This document shows, piece by piece, positions 24,726 to 34,287 of a stretch of DNA of 64,000 bases. Origin of the DNA: Marinobacter sp. F4206 (GTDB lineage: Bacteria; Pseudomonadota; Gammaproteobacteria; Pseudomonadales; Oleiphilaceae); the NCBI RefSeq assembly GCF_019392195.1, contig NZ_JAHXKI010000003.1, positions 551,866 through 615,865 on the forward strand, given 5' to 3'. The position numbers and the translations under genes are program-made. How positions within the stretch are numbered: position 1 is the first letter of the stretch; every line of letters begins with the position of its first letter. The notes beneath the pieces are model-generated. The model was not told the DNA's origin. It saw nothing but the letters and a program-made list of their open reading frames with translations, and made no database searches.

Positions 24726-27578
24726 TCAGGTTGCGGGGACTGGCGGCCTCGCCATCAAACGGGTCAGCGCACTGTCGGCGCCCAGGCCATCCTCGCCAGT
24801 CACCACGCGCAGTGCCTGTTCACGGCTCAAGACTGCTTTTCTGAAGGTTTCCAGCAGGGCCTCACGACTTACGCCCTGTACCGCCCTGGCCAGCTTTTCC
24901 CGCGAATCGAAGTCTGTGGCATTGCGGTCGATCTCGCGCCAGTACCTGCTTGAGATGTCACCGAGCTGGCGTTCCCGCTCCAGCAATTGGCTGATCACCG
25001 CCTGCTTTTCTCGATTCAGGCTAGAATCATCCAGACTGGCCAGTTGGGTTTCAAAATTCTCTGAGAACTGACGAACGGCCTGGTCAATTTGTTCCTGGCT
25101 GGCGCCCGGGGATTGAATCACAAAGCCAAGAGCCGGCGTTTCCAGGATCTCAAACGGCGTTGCGTAGACGATGTAGCCGAGCTGGCGTGTCGTGCGGATA
25201 TTCTCGTAAAAAGGGCTGCTGATGATCTGCGCCAGCAGCCGAAAACGGGCCCGCTCTTCGAAGCTGGTATTATCTCCCTGCATATAAAGGGTGTAGCCGG
25301 TATCCGGGTGGTTCACATCCAGTGTCACCAGGGTTTCCTCCGGTGGTAGCTGGCGTACCCGGCTACGGTCCACTTTGGCGAAGCGACTGTCATCAAGCAC
25401 AATCGCGCGGATCTGTTGTGCCAGGTTGAGGGCGTAGGCGCGACTCAGGTTGCCGTGGGCCAGCATGAGCGGGTCCACCTCCGAGAGCAGGGCTCTTGAG
25501 AAGGATTTCAGTTCATCCAGGGTCACCTGTTGCGCGGCCGCGAGCTTGTCCTCGGTGCTCCACGCACCCTCGATCAGGGCCGTCTGGATAAACTCCGATG
25601 TCTGTTCCACCGGTCGGTTCTTGGCCTTGTTCCTGAGGCTGTCGACAAGGTTCTGGCGGGCAATGTCGAAACGCTGTTGCGTCAGGTCCGGCTCCGCCAC
25701 CTGCATCAGAATACGGTTGATCAGCGTGTGCAGTTTGTCGCTGTAGCCACCGACCCGAACGGTTATGCCGCGCAGGTGGGGATAAATGCTGTAATCCAGC
25801 CCGGCAAGGCGCGCCGAGTATGCCCAGGCATTGAGGTTAGTCTTTACCGCATCCACCAGCAGCTGGGTCAGGACACTGCTGCGGGCCGATACCCGTGCGG
25901 CTTGTGTGCGAAGGCTGATAAACACGTTGGCCTTGGGGGTATCGAACCGTGTATCCCGGGCAAACCAGATGTCCAGACCGTCCTGGCTGCCCAGCCGGGT
26001 GGGCTGCTCCATGGTGGGCCCCGCCACCATCGCGAGTTCCTCGGGAATAAACGGGTTGGGCTGGGGCAGTCTGAGCTGGGACGCCAGTTCCGGTCGTGAA
26101 TTGCCCTCCAGGGCTTCCGGATCCAGCGCTTCCCATTGCCACTCGGCACCGTACCACTGGGTTTGTTCTGGATTCTCCAGCGCCGGTTCCGGTGCCAGAA
26201 CGAAGGCCATCAGATTCTCTGGGGTCAGGTGATCCAGAATGGTCTGGTACTGCTCCGGCGCGTAGCGCTCCAGCAACCAGGGCGCGCTGAGAATGTCCTC
26301 GGGCGGATAGTGTTGAAGCTGACCCGCTAGCGCCATGGCTTCATGCACCGGTTCGCCCTGCTCACGGAAACGGAAATCGATACGGGCCAGTTGCTGCATC
26401 TCGGCGAACCGCTGTTCGCTGATGCCGTTGCTCCGGATCTCGTCGATGTAGGCGAACACCAGCGGCAGGATGTCGTCCTGGCGGCGCAGGCCTTCGGGGG
26501 TCAGGGACATGCTGATTTCCAGCGTGGCACCTTCACCCGTGTCCATTCCCTGGCCGGCCGAAAGGCTCTCTACCAGTCCGGCGCGCTTGAGCACATCGAA
26601 CAGGCTGCCCGGACCTTCGTGCCCAAGCAGGTTGGCGATGTAACCCGCTGGTTTAGTGCGGTAGTTGTCCTCCTGGGAGGGAATCTGGAAGGAGAGGGTC
26701 AGGCTGCGCACGTCTTTGATGGCATCTGCAGTGACCTTGGCCGGAAGTCTGTCATCCTCGTAAAAGGCAGCCGGGTGCTTCTTGGGTTCCAGCTCACGGT
26801 TCTCGATGGCGTTGAAGCGGCTCTTCACCATCTGCTCAAGTTCGTCCAACGGCTGGGGACCATAGACCGCCAGAGTCATCAGATTGGCGGAATAACGGTC
26901 TTTCCAGAACTGGATCAGATCGGGCCGGAGCGGATTGTCGTCGGTGTTTTCCAGGGTACTGAGATTGCCCACCGCAAACTGGTTAAAGGCGTGCTCAGGA
27001 TTGCTGGCCGCTTTCTTGACCGAGTAGAAGCGGCGGCCGTCCTCTTTCTGTTTGGAGCTGAATTCCGAGTGCACCGCGTTTCTTTCCCGGTCGACCAGCT
27101 CGGCGGTAAACAGCGGGGCGGCAAACTGTTCAGCAAACCGGTCCAGGGCGGGTTCGAGGTAGGGCGCTTCCACGTCGAAGAAATAGTTGGTGTCCTGGAA
27201 CGCGGTGTAGGCGTTGTGGCTGCCGCCGTGGCTCTTGATGAACTGCTGGTACTCTCCCGGCTCCGGGTATTTTTCCGTGCCCAGGAACAGCATGTGCTCG
27301 AGGAAGTGTGCGAGGCCCTCCCGGTCGGCCGGATCATCGCCACTGCCAACCGCTACGTTCATGGAAGCTGCGGCCTTGTCGGCATCACTGTCGGATACCA
27401 GTATCGCGCGGAGGCCATTGTCCAGCTCCATAAAACGGTAGTCGTTGTCGTCGGCAGGGCTCTTGACCGGTGGCTGCGCCGACAGGGCCAGAGTGCTGCT
27501 GAACAGCAGCACGAGCATTGCCAGCACGGTGGCGATCGTCGAGCGGATTCGTGCGTTCCGGGGGGTACCAGTGCTCAT
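24726..27578 (-). CDS. M16 (pitrilysin/insulinase) family zinc protease, protease III-like
   Basis: The 950-residue product has a signal peptide (about 1-35, ending ALSAQ). The inverted zinc motif H91-F-L-E94-H95 comes next, with the downstream glutamate in RERNAVHSEF. Further M16 domains fill the rest, the overall length matching E. coli protease III (PtrA). The N-terminal context LDNGLRAILVSDSDADKAAASMNVAVGSGDDP is typical. It should degrade peptides in the periplasm. A 99-residue gene lies 35 bp upstream on the same strand and may be cotranscribed. Confidence 0.93.
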   Translation of the reverse strand: MSTGTPRNARIRSTIATVLAMLVLLFSSTLALSAQPPVKSPADDNDYRFMELDNGLRAILVSDSDADKAAASMNVAVGSGDDPADREGLAHFLEHMLFLGTEKYPEPGEYQQFIKSHGGSHNAYTAFQDTNYFFDVEAPYLEPALDRFAEQFAAPLFTAELVDRERNAVHSEFSSKQKEDGRRFYSVKKAASNPEHAFNQFAVGNLSTLENTDDNPLRPDLIQFWKDRYSANLMTLAVYGPQPLDELEQMVKSRFNAIENRELEPKKHPAAFYEDDRLPAKVTADAIKDVRSLTLSFQIPSQEDNYRTKPAGYIANLLGHEGPGSLFDVLKRAGLVESLSAGQGMDTGEGATLEISMSLTPEGLRRQDDILPLVFAYIDEIRSNGISEQRFAEMQQLARIDFRFREQGEPVHEAMALAGQLQHYPPEDILSAPWLLERYAPEQYQTILDHLTPENLMAFVLAPEPALENPEQTQWYGAEWQWEALDPEALEGNSRPELASQLRLPQPNPFIPEELAMVAGPTMEQPTRLGSQDGLDIWFARDTRFDTPKANVFISLRTQAARVSARSSVLTQLLVDAVKTNLNAWAYSARLAGLDYSIYPHLRGITVRVGGYSDKLHTLINRILMQVAEPDLTQQRFDIARQNLVDSLRNKAKNRPVEQTSEFIQTALIEGAWSTEDKLAAAQQVTLDELKSFSRALLSEVDPLMLAHGNLSRAYALNLAQQIRAIVLDDSRFAKVDRSRVRQLPPEETLVTLDVNHPDTGYTLYMQGDNTSFEERARFRLLAQIISSPFYENIRTTRQLGYIVYATPFEILETPALGFVIQSPGASQEQIDQAVRQFSENFETQLASLDDSSLNREKQAVISQLLERERQLGDISSRYWREIDRNATDFDSREKLARAVQGVSREALLETFRKAVLSREQALRVVTGEDGLGADSALTRLMARPPVPAT

Positions 27579-27613
27579 AGGGCCTCGTTCATCTATTGAG
27601 AGTTCGGGCGTAA

Positions 27614-27913
27614 TCAGTGCATCAACGCGTTGCGGGTACTTTCTGGTTGCTGCTCCAGGGTCTTGCGGGCCAGGTCCACGGCTTTATCGGCGTCCATTTG
27701 CCCGGACGCAATGCGCTCCAATACGGTTGCCATGATGGCGACCGATTGCCGGTAATCGGCAAACTCCGCCTGGAATGCCGAGTCGATGGCCTCGTAGACG
27801 GCCTGGATTTTTTCCTCGCGGCTGCCGGACGTTTCGGCGGTGTCGTTAATGGCCTTGAGGCAGGCGCGGGCAATGGTGATGTAGCGTTCGGTGTTCGGGT
27901 TTTCTTTCGGCAT
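27614..27913 (-). CDS. Small uncharacterised helical protein
   Basis: This 99-residue frame encodes a soluble, charged, mostly helical protein (NTERYITIARACLKAIND, REEKIQAVYEAIDSAFQAEFADYRQSVAIMATVLERIASGQMDADKAVDLARKTLEQQ). There is no signal peptide, membrane helix or recognised domain. The amphipathic repeats and even composition argue for a real gene, and the purine-rich GGAAG precedes its ATG by about 7 bases. It reads in the same direction as the M16 protease downstream. No function is proposed. Confidence 0.65.
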   Translation of the reverse strand: MPKENPNTERYITIARACLKAINDTAETSGSREEKIQAVYEAIDSAFQAEFADYRQSVAIMATVLERIASGQMDADKAVDLARKTLEQQPESTRNALMH

Positions 27914-28300
27914 GGTGTGGCTTCCGCAGATCCAGGATTTCTGTGAACTATGATGACGCCAAGTGGCGCAATAAGTTCCTGATTATGTCATTGCTGGCGG
28001 GGTGTTTCATTGCTTTCCAGTAATCGAATGAGAGGGCAGGCACAGACCAATTCCTGTGCTAGTCTCAAAATCATTGTGTCGACATACGGGACAGGCTTCC
28101 GGCTGGAGCCCGCGTCCCGGGTTAGAGTATTAGCTCTAATAAAAACAAGAGGTTACAGAGTAAAAGCTCTAAAAAAGTTCGATACATGAGGGTTGCAATT
28201 AAGTACAATGCCGTCGTTTCCGGAAGACTCTACGACTTTGGTCTAAATGGGTGCCGGCATGGATAGACAACAAATGAGCAACAAGCAGGGTGGATAATTG
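27914..28300. other. Regulatory gap upstream of the fatty acyl-CoA reductase
   Basis: This 387-bp gap has no credible ORF. It holds the tandem operator-like elements at 28122-28171. About 130 bp separates them from the reductase start codon. A TACAAT at 28204-28209 could be a -10 box, but I find no convincing -35 at the right distance. A candidate extended -10 (TGTGCTAGTCT near 28061) lies upstream of the repeats. Confidence 0.5.
28122..28171. promoter_or_regulatory. Two copies of an AGAG-N6-CTCT operator-like element
   Basis: TTAGAG-TATTAG-CTCTAA (28122-28139) is a perfect 6-bp dyad. A second copy, AGAG-TAAAAG-CTCTAA, starts at 28157. The shared 14-base core differs at only two spacer positions. 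The AGAG arms begin 33 bp apart, about three helical turns, so two dimers could bind the same face of the DNA. The elements lie upstream of the acyl-CoA reductase and no other gene starts nearby, apart from the small gene reading away. Confidence 0.6.
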
Positions 28301-30286
28301 ATGAACTATTTCCTGACGGGTGGCACCGGATTTATTGGCCGTTTTCTCGTGGAAAAACTGCTGGCACGGGGCGGTACGGTGTACGTACTGGTGCGTGAGC
28401 AGTCCCAGGGTAAACTTGAGTTGCTGAGGGAGCGCTGGGGTGCAGACGAGTCCCAGGTCAAGCCAGTGATTGGCGACCTCACCAGCAAGAATCTTGGTAT
28501 CGATGCCAAGACGATGAAAGCCCTTGAGGGCAATATTGATCATTTTTTCCACCTTGCCGCCGTCTATGACATGGGCGCCGATGAGGAAGCCCAGCAGGCA
28601 ACCAACATCGAAGGCACACGAGCTGCAGTGAATGCTGCCGAAGCCATGGGTGCGAAGCATTTCCATCACGTGTCTTCCATTGCCGCTGCCGGTCTTTTCA
28701 AAGGCACGTTCCGCGAAGACATGTTCGAGGAAGCGGAAAAGCTCGATCATCCGTACCTGCTGACCAAGCACGAGTCCGAGAAGGTTGTCCGCGAAGAGTG
28801 CAAGGTTCCGTTCCGCATCTACCGTCCCGGTATGGTCATTGGTCACTCCAAGACCGGTGAGATGGACAAGGTCGACGGACCCTATTACTTCTTCAAGATG
28901 ATCCAGAAAATCCGCCATGCTCTGCCCCAGTGGGTCCCGACCATCGGTATCGAAGGCGGCCGCCTGAATATCGTGCCGGTGGATTTTGTGGTGAACGCCA
29001 TGGATCACATTGCCCATCTCGATGGTGAAGACGGCAATTGCTTCCATTTGGTGGATTCCGATCCGTACAAAGTCGGGGAGATCCTGAATATATTTTCCGA
29101 GGCTGGTCACGCGCCCAAGATGGGCATGCGGATTGACTCCCGTATGTTCGGCTTCATTCCGCCGTTCATTCGCCAGAGTCTGAAGAACCTGCCTCCGGTG
29201 AAACGTCTGACCGGCGCAATTCTGGACGATATGGGCATTCCGCCCTCCGTGATGTCGTTCGTGAATTACCCGACCCGGTTCGACGCCCGTGAGACCGAAC
29301 GTGTGCTCAAGGACACCGGCATCGAAGTGCCGCGCCTGACCGATTATTCCGCGGTGATCTGGGACTACTGGGAGCGAAACCTGGACCCGGACCTGTTCAA
29401 GGATCGCACCCTGCGTGGCACTGTCGAAGGCCGTGTGTGCGTGGTGACCGGCGCTACCTCAGGTATTGGTTTGGCGACCGCCCAGAAGCTGGCGGATGCC
29501 GGAGCTATCCTGGTAATTGGTGCCCGTAAGCCGGAGCGCCTGAAAGAGGTGGCTGCGGAACTGGAATCCAGGGGCGCCAGCGTGCACGCCTACCAGTGTG
29601 ATTTTTCCGACATGGAAGACGCCGACCGCTTTGTGGAGACGGTTCTGGACAACCATGGCCAGGTGGATGTGCTGGTGAACAACGCTGGCCGGTCAATTCG
29701 ACGCTCACTGGATCTGTCGTTTGATCGCTTCCACGATTTCGAGCGCACCATGCAGCTGAACTACTTCGGTTCCGTGCGCCTGATCATGGGCTTTGCGCCA
29801 AAGATGCTGGAAAATCGCCGCGGTCACGTGGTCAATATCTCCTCCATCGGTGTGCTGACCAATGCGCCGCGCTTTTCTGCGTACGTGGCGTCCAAGTCGG
29901 CACTGGACGCGTTCAGTCGCTGCGCGGCTGCCGAGTGGTCCGATCGCAACGTGACCTTCACTACCATCAACATGCCGCTGGTGAAGACGCCGATGATTGC
30001 TCCGACCAAGATCTATGATTCGGTCCCGACCCTGACGCCGGACGAAGCCGCCGACATGGTTGCCGAAGCCATCATCTATCGTCCGAAGCGCATTGCGACC
30101 CGCCTGGGCATCTTCGCTCAGGTGCTGCATGCACTGGCGCCGAAGATGGGCGAGATCGTGATGAACACTGGTTATCGCATGTTCCCGGATTCTCCGGCAG
30201 CGGCGGGCAGCCGATCCGGCCAGAAGCCGAAAGTGTCCACCGAGCAGGTGGCCTTCGCGGCAATCATGCGGGGCATCTACTGGTAA
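28301..30286 (+). CDS. Bifunctional fatty acyl-CoA reductase (alcohol-forming), wax-ester pathway
   Basis: The enzyme reduces fatty acyl-CoA through the aldehyde to the fatty alcohol with NADPH; in Marinobacter the alcohol feeds wax-ester storage lipid. The 661-residue product has two Rossmann-type halves. The first begins MNYFLTGGTGFIG with GxxGxxG at 7-13 and has the YxxxK pair in YLLTKHESEK. The second starts near 378 with VVTGATSGIGLATA and has YVASKSALDAFSR near 528. Length and layout equal the Marinobacter reductase I recall as Maqu_2507. A TTG directly before the ATG is possible; AGGGTGG precedes the ATG at 28301. It is flanked by operator-like repeats upstream and a strong terminator downstream, so it forms its own transcription unit. 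Confidence 0.95.
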   Translation: MNYFLTGGTGFIGRFLVEKLLARGGTVYVLVREQSQGKLELLRERWGADESQVKPVIGDLTSKNLGIDAKTMKALEGNIDHFFHLAAVYDMGADEEAQQATNIEGTRAAVNAAEAMGAKHFHHVSSIAAAGLFKGTFREDMFEEAEKLDHPYLLTKHESEKVVREECKVPFRIYRPGMVIGHSKTGEMDKVDGPYYFFKMIQKIRHALPQWVPTIGIEGGRLNIVPVDFVVNAMDHIAHLDGEDGNCFHLVDSDPYKVGEILNIFSEAGHAPKMGMRIDSRMFGFIPPFIRQSLKNLPPVKRLTGAILDDMGIPPSVMSFVNYPTRFDARETERVLKDTGIEVPRLTDYSAVIWDYWERNLDPDLFKDRTLRGTVEGRVCVVTGATSGIGLATAQKLADAGAILVIGARKPERLKEVAAELESRGASVHAYQCDFSDMEDADRFVETVLDNHGQVDVLVNNAGRSIRRSLDLSFDRFHDFERTMQLNYFGSVRLIMGFAPKMLENRRGHVVNISSIGVLTNAPRFSAYVASKSALDAFSRCAAAEWSDRNVTFTTINMPLVKTPMIAPTKIYDSVPTLTPDEAADMVAEAIIYRPKRIATRLGIFAQVLHALAPKMGEIVMNTGYRMFPDSPAAAGSRSGQKPKVSTEQVAFAAIMRGIYW

Positions 30287-30305
30287 GTAGCCAGCCCGTG
30301 CGATC

Positions 30306-30333
30306 AAAAAACCCCGCCTTGGCGGGGTTTTTT
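30306..30333. terminator. Bidirectional Rho-independent terminator
   Basis: AAAAAACCCCGCC (30306-30318) and GGCGGGGTTTTTT (30321-30333) pair perfectly across a two-base centre. The A/T tracts on both sides let it work for the acyl-CoA reductase on the plus strand and for rnt on the minus strand, whose stop is eight bases away. Confidence 0.95.
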
Positions 30334-30340
30334 GTGACGG

Positions 30341-30994
30341 TCACTCAGGTTCTTCAATCAGGGGTGGGGGAAAGCCGCCGAGATCTTTCCAGCGATTCAC
30401 AATGCCGCAAAACAGATCCGCCGTTTTCTCCGCATCATAGGCGGCGGAATGGGCCTCCTTGTTACTGAACGGAATGCCGGCCAGTTTGCAGGCCTGGGCC
30501 AGCACGGTGTGGCCGTAGGCCAGACCCGCCAGGGTGGCGGTGTCGAACGTGGAAAAAGGATGAAACGGATTGCGCTTGATATCGGCTCGCATGGCCGCGG
30601 CAAACACGAAGTTGTGGTCGAACGTGGCGTTGTGGCCCACCAGTACCGCGCGTTTGCAGTCGAAGGCTTTGACCGCCTTGCGAATGGGGGTAAAGATCTC
30701 ACTCAGGCCTTCGCGCTCGGGGACCGCTTCCCGCTCCGGATTCCAGGGGTCAATGCCGGTGAAATCCAGGGCCGACTGCTCAAGGTTGGCGCCTTCAAAT
30801 GGATCAATCTGCTGCAAGTGCGTTTCCCCGCGCAGAAGGTAGCCATTTTCGTCCATGGTCAGCAGCACCGCGGCCACTTCCAGCAAGGCATCCCGCTCCG
30901 GGTTGAAGCCGGCGGTTTCGACGTCAACGACGACGGGTAGAAAACCGCGGAAGCGGCGGGACATGGGATGCGGTTCTTTGTTTTCGTCAGTCAC
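30341..30994 (-). CDS. rnt: Ribonuclease T
   Basis: RNase T trims the 3' ends of tRNA and other stable RNAs and turns over tRNA CCA ends. The 217-residue product is a DEDDh exonuclease with VVVDVETAGF (Asp24, Glu26), the later acid in VGHNATFDHNFV, and the HSAAYDAEKTADLF motif with the catalytic histidine and last aspartate. FHPFSTFDTATLAGLAYG is a family signature. It is followed upstream on the same strand by pyrC and then divergent motY, the order seen in Pseudomonas. Confidence 0.96.
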   Translation of the reverse strand: MTDENKEPHPMSRRFRGFLPVVVDVETAGFNPERDALLEVAAVLLTMDENGYLLRGETHLQQIDPFEGANLEQSALDFTGIDPWNPEREAVPEREGLSEIFTPIRKAVKAFDCKRAVLVGHNATFDHNFVFAAAMRADIKRNPFHPFSTFDTATLAGLAYGHTVLAQACKLAGIPFSNKEAHSAAYDAEKTADLFCGIVNRWKDLGGFPPPLIEEPE

Positions 30995-31035
30995 TCAAAC
31001 TCCGATCATGGCCGTGTTATGAAAGGTCAGGGTGT

Positions 31036-32067
31036 TTACGCCAGGCGCCAGTTAACGGTTTCACCCGCTTTCAGTGGCACGATATTGCCGTCTGCCAGGG
31101 GAAGCTGCTCCGGCATGGCCCAGGGCTCCCGGACCAGGGTGATGGTGTCGGTGTTTCTCGGCAGTCCGTAGAAATCCGCGCCATTAAAACTGGCGAACGC
31201 TTCCAGTTTGTCCAGAATGCCCAGTTCCTCGAAGATCTCTGCGTACAGGCCAATGGCCCCATAGGCGGAATAGCATCCGGCACAGCCGCAGGCAGTTTCC
31301 TTGCGGTCCCTGGCATGGGGTGCGGAATCGGTGCCCAGGAAAAAGCGTGGGTTGCCACTTGCGATGGCGTCACGCAGGGCCTGCTGGTGGCGGTTACGCT
31401 TGAGAATCGGGAGGCAGTACAGGTGCGGACGAATGCCGCCAACCAGCATATGGTTACGGTTATACATCAGGTGCTGGGGGGTCAGCGTGGCGCCCAGATT
31501 ATTGCCGGTGTGCTGCTGGACAAATTCCGCCGAATCAGCCGTCGTAATATGCTCCAGGACCACCTTCAGATTGGGGAAGGCTTCCATGGTGGGAGCCAGC
31601 ACCCGTTCGAGGAACACTTTCTCGCGATCGAAAATGTCGATGTCGGCGTCGGTTACCTCGCCGTGCACAAGCAGCAACATGCCGCACTCAGCCATGGCTT
31701 CCAGCACCGGGTAGATATTGCGGATGTCTTTGACACCGGATGCAGAGTTGGTAGTGGCACCGGCCGGGTAGAGTTTGGCGGCGACTACGCCGGCTGCCCT
31801 GGCATCGCGAATCGTCTCTGCGGTTGTGCTCTCGGTCAGGTAAAGCGTCATCAGGGGCTGGAAATCGGTGCCGTTGGCGGCGTCCAGGATGCGCTCCCGG
31901 TAGGCTAATGCATCCGCGGTGGTGGTTACTGGCGGAACCAGGTTGGGCATGATGATCGCGCGCCCGAAGCACGCGGCGGTGGCCGGGACGACATCCTTGA
32001 GGACATCGCCGTCGCGAACGTGCAGGTGCCAGTCGTCCGGACGGGTAAGAGTGATCTGATCGGTCAT
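31036..32067 (-). CDS. pyrC: Dihydroorotase
   Basis: PyrC closes N-carbamoyl-aspartate to dihydroorotate in pyrimidine synthesis. The 343-residue product begins [20 protein letters not shown], with the HxH zinc ligands. It continues with [16 protein letters not shown] (carboxylated lysine), [15 protein letters not shown] and [16 protein letters not shown], all typical of class II dihydroorotases. The frame is open for seven codons further to an ATG at 32088, but the family N-terminus fits the ATG at 32067; neither has a strong ribosome binding site. The 41-bp distance to rnt suggests cotranscription. Confidence 0.95.
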   Translation of the reverse strand: MTDQITLTRPDDWHLHVRDGDVLKDVVPATAACFGRAIIMPNLVPPVTTTADALAYRERILDAANGTDFQPLMTLYLTESTTAETIRDARAAGVVAAKLYPAGATTNSASGVKDIRNIYPVLEAMAECGMLLLVHGEVTDADIDIFDREKVFLERVLAPTMEAFPNLKVVLEHITTADSAEFVQQHTGNNLGATLTPQHLMYNRNHMLVGGIRPHLYCLPILKRNRHQQALRDAIASGNPRFFLGTDSAPHARDRKETACGCAGCYSAYGAIGLYAEIFEELGILDKLEAFASFNGADFYGLPRNTDTITLVREPWAMPEQLPLADGNIVPLKAGETVNWRLA

Positions 32068-32231
32068 GGGAGGTTTCCGCAGTTCCATCGGTGGGCCATG
32101 GCCCGGAAAAATTTTGCGAATTATACCAGAAGGGGAGAGTGTTTGTTTTTGTATCCGGGCCTAAAGAAGGTGGGGGCAGGGCCGATAACCGGAGAAATCA
32201 TTGTTTCAGTTGAACCCGTTGGTCATCCGCT

Positions 32232-33143
32232 ATGGCATCCAGCTTCCGAACATTCTCTCTTGGCCTGATCAGTGCAATGGCGCTGGGTCTGGCAGGGCCG
32301 TCAGAGGCCTCGAGCTACGGTGCCGGCATCGAGAACAGCCAGTGGTACTTGGCGGAGTCGGTTTTTGAATGCTCCCTGGTGCACGAAGTTCCGGGGTATG
32401 GCAAGGCCGTGTTCCGGCACCGGGCGGGTGAAAGGCTCACGTTTTTCCTCGAGTCGGAATCGCCGTTGATGAGGCCGGGCCGTGGTGATCTTGTTGTCGA
32501 GGCCCCTGCATGGCGCCCGGGCGTTGCCCCCCGGCCTTTGGGCAAAGTCACGGTGTCGGACGGAAACCGGCCGGTGCTGCTGGAAACCCGCAAGGCCATG
32601 GTGCTGGTTCAGGGTCTGCTTGAGGGCATGCGCCCGACGGTCACCCGGGAGTCGTGGTTTGATGGTCGCCCGGTGCGGGTTCAGGTGTCCAATGTGAATT
32701 TTGCCGACCAGTTCCGCAGCTATCGGTCCTGCACGGCCAACCTGTTGCCAGTGAACTACGATCAGGTGCGGCGCACCCGCATCCCGTTTGCCAGTGGCAG
32801 CGCCAGTCTGTCGGAGGCCGACCGCCAGTTGCTCAATAACCTGGTGACTTACGTGCTGGCGGACTCAACGGTCGAGCGGATCTTCGTGGACGGGCACAGT
32901 GATCGCCTGGGTAGTCGTATCGACAACCGGGCATTGTCCGAGGAACGGGCAAATGTGGTGGCGGATTATCTGAAGGCGCGAGGTGTTGCCGACGATATGA
33001 TTACGGTGCGGGCCCACGGCGACCAGTACCCGGTATCAAGGCGGCCCTCCGATAACCGTCGCACCAATGTCCGGTTACAGCGCGAGGGCGAACGCCCGGC
33101 ATTCCAGCAGGCAAACGGTTATGGGGGCGACTCCGCCGGCTGA
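32232..33143 (+). CDS. motY: MotY-like flagellar stator-associated OmpA-family protein
   Basis: The 303-residue product has a signal peptide (to about 27, SEASS). A beta-rich N-terminal domain follows (about 28-165; SQWYLAESVFECSLVHEVPGYGKAVFRHR) and an OmpA-like peptidoglycan-binding domain (about 170-290; IPFASGSASLSEADRQLLNNLV, VDGHSDRLGSRIDNRALSEERANVVADYLKARGV). The N-terminal half matches MotY, the T-ring protein that holds stators around sodium-type or Pseudomonas motors. Location next to pyrC and rnt agrees with Pseudomonas. A generic OmpA protein is the alternative but less likely. Confidence 0.85.
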   Translation: MASSFRTFSLGLISAMALGLAGPSEASSYGAGIENSQWYLAESVFECSLVHEVPGYGKAVFRHRAGERLTFFLESESPLMRPGRGDLVVEAPAWRPGVAPRPLGKVTVSDGNRPVLLETRKAMVLVQGLLEGMRPTVTRESWFDGRPVRVQVSNVNFADQFRSYRSCTANLLPVNYDQVRRTRIPFASGSASLSEADRQLLNNLVTYVLADSTVERIFVDGHSDRLGSRIDNRALSEERANVVADYLKARGVADDMITVRAHGDQYPVSRRPSDNRRTNVRLQREGERPAFQQANGYGGDSAG

Positions 33144-33150
33144 TGCCGGT

Positions 33151-34077
33151 CTAGTAGACCGAGTTCAGTACTTCAAGGTGGGCGGTCACGCTCTCGCCTA
33201 GCGCTTTCAGGCTGTAGCCGCCTTCCAGCGTTGAAATGATCCGGTCATTGGCGTGGTCACTGGCCACGCTGGCGATCATTTCCGTTAACCAGCGATAATC
33301 ATCCACTTCCAGATTCAGTTCGGCCATGGGGTCGAGTCGGTGGCCATCGAACCCTGCGGAGATCATGATCACCTGGGGTTTGAAATCCTGCAGCTTTTTG
33401 ACCCAGGCCGACTCGACGGCCTTGCGGTACTCGATGGCGGCACAGCCCGCTTCAATCGGGGCGTTGATAATGTTTGGCGCCTGCCGGTGCACGTGCGAGT
33501 GCGGATAGAACGGATGCTGGAAGCTGGAGCACATGAGAATGCGCTCATCCCCTCCGACGATATCCACCGTGCCGTTGCCCTGGTGCACATCAAAATCGAT
33601 GATGGCGACCCGGTCCAGTTGATGGAAGGTGAGGGCGCGCATGGCCGCCAGAGCCACGTTGTTGTAGAAGCAGAATCCCATGGATTTACTGCGTTCGGCG
33701 TGGTGCCCCGGAGGCCGGGCGCAGACAAAGGCGTTGGTGACCTGGCTGCTCATGACCATATCCACCGCCTGGATATTCGCACCGGCAGCAAGACGGGCGG
33801 CGCGCAGGGTATCTGGCATCATGGCGGTATCGGGGTCGGTGAACACCCGGCCGCGGGTGGGTTGCATCAGGTCGAGCTGGTGCAAGTACTTTTCGGGGTG
33901 AACGGTCAATAGCTGATCACGGGTAATCTCTTCCGGTCGGACCCAATCCAGGTCTTGCTCGAGACTGGTTTCTGCGATTTGGCTGAGGATGGCCGTGATT
34001 CGCTCAGGGCTCTCCGGATGTTCCGGGCCCATGTTGTGTTTCATGCAGTCATCATGAGAAAAAAATGCCGTGGTCAT
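33151..34077 (-). CDS. Class II histone deacetylase-like zinc amidohydrolase
   Basis: The 308-residue product is a single HDAC/acetylpolyamine amidohydrolase domain. It has MGPEHPESPERI near the start, VCARPPGHHAERSKSMGFCFYNNVALAA (the His-His pair), VAIIDFDVHQGNGTVDI (zinc ligands) and ISAGFDGHRLDPMAELNL (further ligand). Such bacterial enzymes remove acyl groups from lysines or polyamines. It is divergent from a Pat-type acetyltransferase with 210 bp between starts, hinting that the two act on opposing sides of lysine acylation. The substrate is not shown by sequence. Confidence 0.9.
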   Translation of the reverse strand: MTTAFFSHDDCMKHNMGPEHPESPERITAILSQIAETSLEQDLDWVRPEEITRDQLLTVHPEKYLHQLDLMQPTRGRVFTDPDTAMMPDTLRAARLAAGANIQAVDMVMSSQVTNAFVCARPPGHHAERSKSMGFCFYNNVALAAMRALTFHQLDRVAIIDFDVHQGNGTVDIVGGDERILMCSSFQHPFYPHSHVHRQAPNIINAPIEAGCAAIEYRKAVESAWVKKLQDFKPQVIMISAGFDGHRLDPMAELNLEVDDYRWLTEMIASVASDHANDRIISTLEGGYSLKALGESVTAHLEVLNSVY

Positions 34078-34287
34078 ACGCCTCTGAACGCCCTGAATCT
34101 GCTTTTATTTTCACCAATGTTATCAGGGAACAATACCGGCTGCCGTGTTTCTTTGGTCGTAATGGCCGCGATAGTCGTTTTACATCAATTCATCTCCGCC
34201 TAAGATAAGGTATACACTCATAAGTCATCTGATTTAGTTACATTATCACCTGTACGGCCATGAGGCCGGCGTCCAAGGAGAGCCAGC

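Noticed and set aside
26343..27599. 418-codon plus-strand frame antisense to the M16 protease
   Set aside because: It lies wholly over a protein with a clear zinc motif and signal peptide, and its translation shows no family pattern. Long antisense frames are common in G+C-rich DNA.
27991..28013. Possible sigma-54 promoter upstream of the acyl-CoA reductase
   Set aside because: The GG and GC elements are 14 bases apart rather than the required 10.
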